From: Sphingomonas sp.
GTDB taxonomy: Bacteria; Pseudomonadota; Alphaproteobacteria; Sphingomonadales; Sphingomonadaceae
DNA length: 22,812 bases
Reading direction: 5' to 3'
Assembly (NCBI GenBank): GCA_013812805.1
Contig: JACCSV010000107.1
Location: 1 to 22,812, forward strand
Every line of letters starts with the position of its first letter. Within the stretch, counting starts at the first letter, position 1. Under the pieces are notes generated by a model. The model made no database searches, was not told the DNA's origin, and saw nothing but the letters and a program-made list of their open reading frames with translations. Positions 1 through 6,774 of the stretch are shown one piece after another. Position numbers and translations under genes: made by a program.

Positions 1-2
1 CC

Positions 3-437
3 CCCGCGCCGTCGCTCGCGCCGCGCGCCGCCGAGGCGATCGACCCGCGCGTGCCGGTGGCCGAGCCGCAGCTTTCGACAGCCGTCGATCCGGCTCTCGC
101 TGCGCAGCTGTCCGCGCTGGTTGCGCAAGCCGAGGTCGGAGACCGCCAGTTCCGAGCGGCAGCTCCCGCCGCGCAGCAAGCCGCGGCTTCCGCGGGTTCG
201 CGGGAAAGCGAGAGCTGGATCGTCGCCCAACAGGCGCTGTCGGCGCTGGTCGCCGCACGGGGGCCCGTCACTCAAGCTCTCGGCGACATCGACGGGATCG
301 GTGCGGCACGCATCCAGCGGCTCGGTGGGATCGCGGCGGCCGACAGGCGCGCGATCGAAGCGGCGGCGGGACGGGTGGCCGAGATCGACCGCCGCGAGGC
401 CGCGCTGATCGACCAGCTGCAGGCGCGGCTACGCTGA
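3..437 (+). CDS. 3' part of an unidentified Ala/Arg-rich protein with a possible helix-hairpin-helix
   Basis: The reading frame is open from the first bases of the window (frame beginning at base 3), so the GTG at 51 is probably internal and the gene starts outside. The visible part is about 144 residues, very rich in Ala, Arg and Gln. Near its C-terminus is a GDIDGIGAARIQRLGGI stretch that resembles a helix-hairpin-helix (G-I-G-x-x-x-A/I-x-x-L-x-x-x-G-I) as found in nucleic-acid-binding or polymer-forming proteins, followed by a charged helix ending in LIDQLQARLR. The stop (TGA, 435-437) overlaps the 3' end of the convergent decarboxylase by 9 bp. I do not recognise the family; the helix-hairpin-helix is a suggestion from spacing of Gly and hydrophobic residues only. 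Partial at the 5' end. Confidence 0.6.
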   Translation, partial: PAPSLAPRAAEAIDPRVPVAEPQLSTAVDPALAAQLSALVAQAEVGDRQFRAAAPAAQQAAASAGSRESESWIVAQQALSALVAARGPVTQALGDIDGIGAARIQRLGGIAAADRRAIEAAAGRVAEIDRREAALIDQLQARLR

Positions 438-1871
438 ATTGAGCGCAGCCACTCCGCGGACCAGCGCGTCGACGGCGTCGTCGACATGCTCGAGGTGGGT
501 TCGGAAGCTCAAAATCGCGCAGCGCAGGTAGAAGCGCCCGTCGATGCGAGTGCCGCTGATCATCACCCGCCCTTCCTGCTGGATGTGCGTGATCAGCCTC
601 TGGTTGAACTCGTTCGCATCGCCGTCTTGCGGGAGGTATCGAAAGGCGACGACGGAGAGGTCGGGCGCGGGGCCCGCGTCGAAATTGTCGAGCTCGCTAA
701 CCCGGGCGTGGAAATAGCGCGCCAGCGCGAGCTTTTCCGATTGCGCCGACCGGAATGCCGCGACTCCCGCAATCTGCAGCGGAAGCCACAGCCGCATCGC
801 GCGAAAGTGGCGCGTTAGCTCGGGCGAAAGATCGGCCGGGGATGGCCCGACCTGAGATTCGCCGAGCGGCCGAATGTAGTCGGCGCTGGCGCTGAACGCA
901 TCCAGCAAATGGCGCCGGTCGCGGACCAGCGCGGCGCCGGTGCCGTAGGGCAGGAACAGTGTCTTGTGCGGGTCGAGGGCGACGCTGTCGGCCCGCTCGA
1001 TGCCGCTGAGTAGTACGCGGCCTTCCTCGCACAAGGCGAACAGGCCGCCATAAGCGCCGTCGACGTGGAGCCAGGCGCCAAATCGGCTGCACAGGTCCGC
1101 AAGCTCAGGCAGCGGGTCGATCGCGCCTGTGTCAACGGTTCCGGCAGAGGCGACGACAATCCACGGCCGCACTCCGTTGCGGCGGTCCTCCTCGAACGCC
1201 TGCTCCAGCGCCTCGATAGACATTCGGTAGGCATCGTCGGTCTCGATCAGCCGCTTCGGCGCGCGCCCGCGGCCGGCGATGTGCAGCGCCTTGTCGACGC
1301 AATAATGGGCGAAGCGGGTCATGTAGACCGCGCCGCCGCCCTCGGCATCGCGGGCGTCGCGAGCGGCGACGATCGCGGTGAGATTGGCAATGCTTCCGCC
1401 CGAAACAAGCGATCCACCGGCCTCGGCCGGATAGCCGATCGCGCTTGCCAGCCAGTCGGTGCAGGCATTCTCGATCCGCACCGCGCCGGGGCTGGCCGAA
1501 GCGAAACCGGAATATTTGTTCGACGCCGCCGCGAGCAGGTCGCCAAGCGCCGAATGAAACAGCCCGCCGCCGGGGATGTAAGCCATGAACCGCGGCGACG
1601 TCGTCGCAAAACCGGGCCGGTCGATGCAGGCAGCGACATAGTCGAGGACCTCACCCGCGTCGCGGCCGTCGTCGGTGAACTCGGGGTCGAGCGTCTGGCT
1701 GAAGACTTCCGACCAGGGACGATTGCTCGGCGCGGTCTCGACCTGGTCCAGATAGGCGAGCGCGTGATCGAGTGCCCGGCCGCCAAGCTCGCGCCGCTCG
1801 GCCTGATCCGGCTCCAGCGCCGCCGCCGCCCGGCGCAGCCGCTCGCTCCGCTCGCGCAGTTCAGCCAGCAT
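429..1871 (-). CDS. PLP-dependent group II (aromatic-amino-acid type) decarboxylase
   Basis: 480 residues, the usual length for the DOPA/tryptophan/glutamate decarboxylase family (pyridoxal-dependent decarboxylase, group II). Visible signatures: SGGSIANLTA at about residues 157-166 (phosphate-binding region), a His at about 189 in RFAHYCVDKA that would stack on the cofactor, HVDGAYGG at about 269-276 with Asp271 contacting the pyridine nitrogen, and DPHKTLFLPYG with Lys303 as the Schiff-base lysine. These enzymes remove the alpha-carboxylate of an amino acid to give an amine; the substrate cannot be told from sequence, though the family plan fits aromatic amino acids better than glutamate. 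It is the downstream member of a two-gene unit: its ATG (1869-1871) shares a base with the hemB stop in a TGATG overlap, which suggests translational coupling. No obvious metabolic link to heme synthesis. Cytosolic, no signal peptide. Confidence 0.9.
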   Translation of the reverse strand: MLAELRERSERLRRAAAALEPDQAERRELGGRALDHALAYLDQVETAPSNRPWSEVFSQTLDPEFTDDGRDAGEVLDYVAACIDRPGFATTSPRFMAYIPGGGLFHSALGDLLAAASNKYSGFASASPGAVRIENACTDWLASAIGYPAEAGGSLVSGGSIANLTAIVAARDARDAEGGGAVYMTRFAHYCVDKALHIAGRGRAPKRLIETDDAYRMSIEALEQAFEEDRRNGVRPWIVVASAGTVDTGAIDPLPELADLCSRFGAWLHVDGAYGGLFALCEEGRVLLSGIERADSVALDPHKTLFLPYGTGAALVRDRRHLLDAFSASADYIRPLGESQVGPSPADLSPELTRHFRAMRLWLPLQIAGVAAFRSAQSEKLALARYFHARVSELDNFDAGPAPDLSVVAFRYLPQDGDANEFNQRLITHIQQEGRVMISGTRIDGRFYLRCAILSFRTHLEHVDDAVDALVRGVAALNSA

Positions 1872-2860
1872 CAGGTGCCGATCAGCCGCGCCGCGTCGAG
1901 TGCGTGATAGGTCAAAACACCGGTCGCCCCGGCCCGCTTGAAGGCGAGCAGCGTCTCGAGGATCAGCGCATCGCGCTCGCCTACCCCGGCGGCCGCGGCA
2001 GCCTCGATCATCGCATACTCGCCCGACACTTGGTAAGCGAAGGTCGGGACGCCGAACTCATCCTTCACCCGCGCCAGCACGTCGAGGTAGGGAAGCCCCG
2101 GCTTCACCATCACCATGTCGGCGCCTTCGGCGAGGTCGAGCTCGACCTCGCGAACCGCTTCCATGCCGTTGGCCGGGTTCATCTGGTAAGCGCGCTTGTC
2201 GCCTTTGAGCAGCCCGCGCGAACCGACCGCGTCGCGGAACGGGCCATAGAAAGCCGACGCATATTTGGCGGCGTAGGCCATGATCGAGACGTCGAAATGG
2301 CCTTCGCTCTCCAACGCCGCGCGGATTGCGCCGACGCGGCCGTCCATCATGTCGGAGGGCGCGACGATGTCGGCTCCTGCAGCGGCCTGGACCAGTGCCT
2401 GCGCCGTCAGGACTTCGAGCGTATCATCGTTGATAATTCGGCCCTTGGCATCGACCAGCCCGTCATGACCGTGGCTGGTGTAGGGGTCGAGCGCAACGTC
2501 GGTGAGGACGCCGATCTCCGGCACCGCATTTTTGACCGCGCGGATGGCCCGGCAGATGAGGTTGTCGGCGTTCAGCGCTTCCTCGCCGCTCTCGCTCCGA
2601 AGCGCCGGCGGCGTGTTCGGGAACAAGGCGATGCAGGGGATGCCGAGGCGGGCAGCTTCTTGCGCTCGCTCGGCAAGCCGGTCGACCGACCAGCGGCTGA
2701 CCCCGCGCAGCGACTCGACCGGCTCCTCGCAGCCGCTGCCCTCGCAAACGAACATCGGCAGGATCAGGTCGCTCGGGTGGAGCCGGTTCTCGGCCAGCAT
2801 CTCCCGAATCCAGGGCGCGGAACGGCCGCGGCGCATGCGCAGGTTGGGGTAAGTGCTCAT
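1871..2860 (-). CDS. hemB: delta-aminolevulinic acid dehydratase (porphobilinogen synthase)
   Basis: 329 residues, full length for HemB. The enzyme condenses two molecules of 5-aminolevulinate into porphobilinogen, the first common pyrrole of heme, siroheme, cobalamin and chlorophyll synthesis. The two active-site lysines are visible: Lys199 in YAAKYASAFYGPF and the Schiff-base Lys253 in MVMVKPGLPYLD. The metal-site segment reads DVALDPYTSHGHDG (residues 121-134) rather than the cysteine-rich DVCLCPYT of zinc enzymes, so this is the magnesium/potassium-type enzyme typical of alphaproteobacteria. The protein begins MSTYPNLRMRRGR, a conserved HemB N-terminus, which supports the ATG at 2858-2860. 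Its TGA overlaps the start of the downstream decarboxylase. It is divergent from the lipid kinase gene with only 63 bp between starts, so both promoters must lie in or overlap that spacer. Confidence 0.97.
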   Translation of the reverse strand: MSTYPNLRMRRGRSAPWIREMLAENRLHPSDLILPMFVCEGSGCEEPVESLRGVSRWSVDRLAERAQEAARLGIPCIALFPNTPPALRSESGEEALNADNLICRAIRAVKNAVPEIGVLTDVALDPYTSHGHDGLVDAKGRIINDDTLEVLTAQALVQAAAGADIVAPSDMMDGRVGAIRAALESEGHFDVSIMAYAAKYASAFYGPFRDAVGSRGLLKGDKRAYQMNPANGMEAVREVELDLAEGADMVMVKPGLPYLDVLARVKDEFGVPTFAYQVSGEYAMIEAAAAAGVGERDALILETLLAFKRAGATGVLTYHALDAARLIGT

Positions 2861-2923
2861 CGGCCAGCGCCTCTAGCGCGAGTGCCGTTAGGAAAGAAGC
2901 CGCCGTTCATGCATTGAGCGGCA

Positions 2924-3835
2924 ATGGTACCCGAGGGGCTTCCCAAACAGGCCGTGGTCGTCGTAAACGTGCAGAGCCGGCGCGGCGCGGAAGCGTTCGA
3001 CCAGGTTTGCGAGAAGCTTGGCGGCGCCGGCATCCACGTCATCGACCGCCACGCGGTGACGGATCCCGACGACATGCGCCCGATTATCCGCAAGGCGATC
3101 CTGGACGGCGCTCCAATGGTGATCGTCGGCGGCGGCGACGGATCATTGTCGACGACGATCGACGATTTCCTGGGCAGCGACACCGTGTTCGCTTTCCTGC
3201 CGCTCGGCACCGCCAACAGCTTCGCCAAGACGCTGGGCGTGCCGATCGACCTAGACGGGGCGATCGAGGTCATCGCCAATGGCGTCCCTAAGCGCATCGA
3301 TCTCGGCTTCATCGACCGGGACTATTTCGCCAACGCGGCGGCGATGGGGATGTCGCCGCTGATCGCCGAGACCGTCCCGCACAATCTCAAGAAATATCTC
3401 GGGATGTTCGGCTACATGCTGTGGGCGATCCGAGTCGCCTTCAAGTTCCGGCCGTTCAGGCTTTACGTCGACGACGGCACCAAGGTGCACAGGATTTGGG
3501 CGACCGAGGCGCGGATTGCCAACGGCACCCACCACGGCGGGATCGAGCTCGTTGAAAGCGCCAGCGTCGACAGCGGCGAGATCGTCGTCCAGGCGGTCAC
3601 CGGGCGGAGCCTCGTCGGCCTCGCGTGGAGCTGGTTCGCCACCGTGTTCAAGCTGAGCTCGCGCCAGGCGACGGTGGCCGAGTTCCATGGCGCCAAGCTG
3701 CACATCAAGACCAAGCCGCCACAGCCGATCTCGATCGACGGCGAGATTGCGGCGGAGACCCCGGTGACGGTAGGTGTTGCGCGCGGCGCGGTGGTCGTTG
3801 CGGCACCGCGCGAGGAGCAGAAGGCGGCCGCCTAA
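2924..3835 (+). CDS. diacylglycerol-kinase-family lipid kinase (DAGK catalytic domain)
   Basis: 303 residues, the normal size of the bacterial DgkB/YegS/BmrU family of soluble lipid kinases. The nucleotide-binding region is clear: VIVGGGDGS (about residues 67-74, the GGDG signature) and FLPLGTANSFAKTLGVP (about 91-107, the PLGTxNxFA motif). A C-terminal beta-rich half ends in SIDGEIAAETPVTV, matching the conserved DGE near the end of this family. Members phosphorylate diacylglycerol, sphingosine-like or other lipid alcohols with ATP; in a sphingomonad, a sphingoid base substrate is conceivable but nothing in the sequence shows it. The ATG at 2924 lacks a strong ribosome site, but the domain begins at once (VVVVNVQSRRG at residues 11-21), so no alternative is better. 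It converges on valS across a palindromic repeat. Confidence 0.92.
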   Translation: MVPEGLPKQAVVVVNVQSRRGAEAFDQVCEKLGGAGIHVIDRHAVTDPDDMRPIIRKAILDGAPMVIVGGGDGSLSTTIDDFLGSDTVFAFLPLGTANSFAKTLGVPIDLDGAIEVIANGVPKRIDLGFIDRDYFANAAAMGMSPLIAETVPHNLKKYLGMFGYMLWAIRVAFKFRPFRLYVDDGTKVHRIWATEARIANGTHHGGIELVESASVDSGEIVVQAVTGRSLVGLAWSWFATVFKLSSRQATVAEFHGAKLHIKTKPPQPISIDGEIAAETPVTVGVARGAVVVAAPREEQKAAA

Positions 3836-3912
3836 CCGTCTTTGCGAGGAGCCGGAGGCGACGCGGCAATCCACCAGCACGCTGGATTGCTTCGCTTTGC
3901 TCGCAATGACGG
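3836..3912. repeat. REP-like palindromic repeat, copy 1 (between lipid kinase and valS)
   Basis: An imperfect inverted repeat of about 77 bp. The right arm read in reverse gives CGTCATTGCGAGCAAAGCGA and on to CAATCCA; the left arm begins CGTCTTTGCGAGGAGCCGGA and also ends in CAATCCA. It fills almost the whole gap between the convergent stops of the kinase (3835) and valS (3914). RNA from either strand could fold into a long hairpin, so it may stop transcription both ways, though there is no T-run. It is of the same family as the copy at 6700-6774, in opposite orientation. Confidence 0.8.
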
Positions 3913-3913
3913 T

Positions 3914-6673
3914 TTAACCTAGCCGCTCCAGCGCCGCTCGATAGCGCTCGGCCTCGGCGGCTTTGTCGGCATGGTCGGCTCGGGCCTTCTCCACCGCTTC
4001 CGGCTTGGCTCGCTCGGTGAAATTCGGGTTGGACAGCCGCGCATCGAGGCCGTCGCGCTCTTTTTCCGCCGCGGCCGCCGCCTTGGCGAGGCGAGCTTTT
4101 TCAGCGTCCAGGTCGATGTGGCCGGCAAGCGGGAATGCGATGGTTTCGCCGTTGACGACTACCTGCGCCGAGCCTCCGGGGGCCGTATCGGCCAGCCTCG
4201 CAGGCCCGAGCTTGGCCATTCGCGCCACCGTCGCTTCCGCCCGGTTGATGCGTTCGGCAGTCGCCGTCGACGCGAGAACCACAGGCTCCAGCGTCGCGCT
4301 CCATGGGATGTTGAGCTCCGAACGCACCGTCCGCACCTCGGAAACAAGTTCGATCAGCCATTCGATGTCAGCCTTCGCAGCGGCGTCGACGATGGCCTCC
4401 GGCTCCGGCCACTTGGCGACGATCAGCTCGTAGGGCCGGTCGTTCGCGTTCCACAGCTCTTCGGTGATGAACAGCATCAGCGGGTGGAGCATGACCAGGA
4501 TCTGGTCGAACGCCCAAGCGGCGACGGTCTTGGTCTCCGCGTCGAACGCGCCTTTGATCAGCTCCACATACCAGTCGCAGAAGGTGCCCCAGGTGAAGTG
4601 GTAGATCGCGTCAGCCATGTCGTCGAAACGAAGTTCATCGAAGGCGCGGTTGAGCTTGGCGAGCGTCTCGACCACCTCGCCGATGATCCAGCGGTTGACC
4701 GGCAGCGCGGCCTCGGGCGCGGCGATGCTGGCGCTGGCGCCTACCCCGTTCATCTGCAGGAAGCGCGCGGCGTTCCACAGCTTGGTCGCGAAGTTGCGGT
4801 AGCCTTCGACGCGCTTCTCATCGAGCTTGATGTCGCGGCCCTGGCTTTCCATCGCCGCCAAAGTGAAGCGCAGCGCGTCCGCCCCGTACTTGTCGATGAG
4901 GCCGAGCGGGTCGACCGTATTGCCCTTGGACTTGGACATCTTCTGGCCCTGCGCGTCGCGCACCAGGCCGTGCAGGTAGAGCCGCTTCCACGGGATATCA
5001 CCCATGAAGTGGATGCCCTGCATCGCCATCCGCGCGTCCCAGAAAAAGATGATGTCGAAGCCGCTGATCAGCAGGTCGTTGGGGTAATGGCGCCTCAGCT
5101 CCTCGCTCTGCTCGGGCCAGCCGAGCGTCGCGAACGGCCACAGGGCGGAGCTGAACCACGTGTCGAGCACATCTGCATCTTGGCTAAGTTGAATCGTCCA
5201 GTCAGAGGACGTTTGCGCTAAGCCCGTCAGCTCCGTGACTCTAAATTTCAACGCGCGATCAGTTCGAACATTCGCTGAGTAAAATTTGCGAGCTTGCTCG
5301 AGGGCTTCTTCCGCGCATTCTGCAACGAATACCGCAGGGTCGTGAGTGACGAGCTCAGAGAGATATTCTCCATCGTCAACGAAAGCCGCGAGTGGCGGAC
5401 CGAACCAAGCCGGGATCCGGTGCCCCCACCACAGCTGGCGCGAGACGCACCACGGCTGGATATTCTCCAGCCAGTTGAACCAGGTCTTTTCCCATGTCTT
5501 GGGCACGATCTCGATCTTGCCCGAGCGCGCCGCCGCGATCGCAGGCTTGGCCAGCGTTGCCGCATCGACATACCATTGGTCGGTCAGCCACGGTTCGATC
5601 ACGACGCCGGAGCGGTCGCCGTAGGGTAACTGGATCGTCCGGTCCTCGACCCGATCCAGCGCGCTCTCGGCCTCGAGCATCTCAACCACCCGTTTGCGCG
5701 CATCGAAGCGGTCTAGGCCGAGCAGTTCCTGCGGAATCAGGCCGTCCGCAGTCTGTGCGATTCTCGCCTCACCGTCCAGCATGTTGAGCATGTCGCGCGG
5801 CTGCATCCCGGCGCGCTTGCCGACTTCGAAATCGTTGAAGTCATGGCCCGGCGTGATCTTCACCGCGCCAGAGCCAAGTTCAGGGTCGGCGTGCTCGTCC
5901 TTGATGATCGGGATCAGCCGTCCGGTAATCGGCAGCCGCAGCTGCGTCCCCACCAGCTTGGCGTAGCGCTCGTCCTCCGGGTGGACCGCGACCGCCATGT
6001 CGGCGAGCATCGTTTCCGGGCGGGTTGTCGCCACAGAGATGTGTCCGCTTCCGTCCGCGAGCGGGTATTTGAGGTGCCAGAACTTGCCCTGCACCTCGTT
6101 CGTCTCGACTTCCAAGTCGCTGATCGCGCTCTGGAATTTGGGGTCCCAGTTGACGAGGCGCTTGTCGCGGTAGAGCAGCTTCTCGCGATAGAGCTGGACG
6201 AACACCTTGAGGACCGCGCGAGTGAAGCCCTCGTCCATGGTGAAGCGCTCGTTGGCCCAGTCCATGGAACAGCCGAGACGGCGCAGCTGGCCGGTGATCT
6301 CGCCGCCGCTCTCCTCCTTCCACTCCCACACCTTGACGACGAATTCCTCGCGCGTGTAGTTGGTGCGCTTGTCCTGGCGCTGCTCGAGGTTGCGCTCGAC
6401 CACCATCTGAGTCGCGATCCCGGCATGGTCCATCCCGACCACCCACAGGGCATCCTTGCCGAGCATCCGCTGATGCCGGGTGACGATGTCCTGAAGCGTA
6501 TTGTCGAGCGCGTGGCCGATGTGCAGCGAGCCGGTAACGTTGGGCGGCGGATTGACGATCGTCCAGGCTTCCGCGTCCGGCCGCTCGGGCCGGAACAGGC
6601 CGTGCGTCTCCCAATGCTGGTACCAGCGCTGCTCGATGGCGGCGGGATCGAAGGTTTTTGGCAACTCGCTCAT
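3914..6673 (-). CDS. valS: valyl-tRNA synthetase
   Basis: 919 residues from the ATG at 6671-6673; class Ia aminoacyl-tRNA synthetase that charges tRNA-Val and edits misactivated threonine. The HIGH signature is at residues 51-54 (TGSLHIGHALDNTLQD) and KMSKS at 578-582 (QKMSKSKGNTVDPLGLID). SGFDIIFFWDARMAMQG, typical of ValRS, and a C-terminal coiled-coil arm (DLDAEKARLAKAAAAAEKER onward) are present. A longer in-frame start at 6724 is rejected because its extra 17 residues (MLRFARNDEK...) are just a translation of the adjacent palindromic repeat. Between AWFGP and DADVLDTWFSS there are about 73 residues where E. coli ValRS, from memory, has about 30; the extra stretch (about 5190-5390) is less GC-rich. 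Palindromic repeats flank the gene on both sides. Confidence 0.97.
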   Translation of the reverse strand: MSELPKTFDPAAIEQRWYQHWETHGLFRPERPDAEAWTIVNPPPNVTGSLHIGHALDNTLQDIVTRHQRMLGKDALWVVGMDHAGIATQMVVERNLEQRQDKRTNYTREEFVVKVWEWKEESGGEITGQLRRLGCSMDWANERFTMDEGFTRAVLKVFVQLYREKLLYRDKRLVNWDPKFQSAISDLEVETNEVQGKFWHLKYPLADGSGHISVATTRPETMLADMAVAVHPEDERYAKLVGTQLRLPITGRLIPIIKDEHADPELGSGAVKITPGHDFNDFEVGKRAGMQPRDMLNMLDGEARIAQTADGLIPQELLGLDRFDARKRVVEMLEAESALDRVEDRTIQLPYGDRSGVVIEPWLTDQWYVDAATLAKPAIAAARSGKIEIVPKTWEKTWFNWLENIQPWCVSRQLWWGHRIPAWFGPPLAAFVDDGEYLSELVTHDPAVFVAECAEEALEQARKFYSANVRTDRALKFRVTELTGLAQTSSDWTIQLSQDADVLDTWFSSALWPFATLGWPEQSEELRRHYPNDLLISGFDIIFFWDARMAMQGIHFMGDIPWKRLYLHGLVRDAQGQKMSKSKGNTVDPLGLIDKYGADALRFTLAAMESQGRDIKLDEKRVEGYRNFATKLWNAARFLQMNGVGASASIAAPEAALPVNRWIIGEVVETLAKLNRAFDELRFDDMADAIYHFTWGTFCDWYVELIKGAFDAETKTVAAWAFDQILVMLHPLMLFITEELWNANDRPYELIVAKWPEPEAIVDAAAKADIEWLIELVSEVRTVRSELNIPWSATLEPVVLASTATAERINRAEATVARMAKLGPARLADTAPGGSAQVVVNGETIAFPLAGHIDLDAEKARLAKAAAAAEKERDGLDARLSNPNFTERAKPEAVEKARADHADKAAEAERYRAALERLG

Positions 6674-6699
6674 TGCCGGAGCCGTTAGCGGGGTCTTCT

Positions 6700-6774
6700 C
6701 GTCATTGCGAGCGAAGCGAAGCAATCCACCTCAAGCGGCTGGATTGCCGCGTCGCTACGCTCCTCGCAATGACG
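6700..6774. repeat. REP-like palindromic repeat, copy 2 (between valS and S9 peptidase)
   Basis: A 75-bp imperfect inverted repeat. The left arm starts CGTCATTGCGAGCGAAGCGA and runs to CAATCCA; the right arm in reverse reads CGTCATTGCGAGGAGCGTAG and also ends in CAATCCA. Its two arms correspond to those of the copy at 3836-3912 but in swapped order, so the two copies lie as inverted repeats around valS. It abuts the TAA of the peptidase gene (6775-6777), where an RNA hairpin could protect or end the upstream message. Confidence 0.82.

Noticed and set aside
1065..2917. Long plus-strand open frames (280 and 381 codons) opposite the decarboxylase and hemB
   Set aside because: They are antisense to two well-supported genes, have Arg/Gly/His-rich composition typical of high-GC antisense frames, and no family motifs.
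3971..6688. Long plus-strand frames opposite valS (416 and 281 codons)
   Set aside because: valS is certain from HIGH and KMSKS motifs on the other strand; the frames are antisense shadows.
6674..6724. N-terminal extension of valS beginning MLRFARNDEK
   Set aside because: It is a translation of the palindromic repeat; the family N-terminus starts at MSELPKTF (6673).
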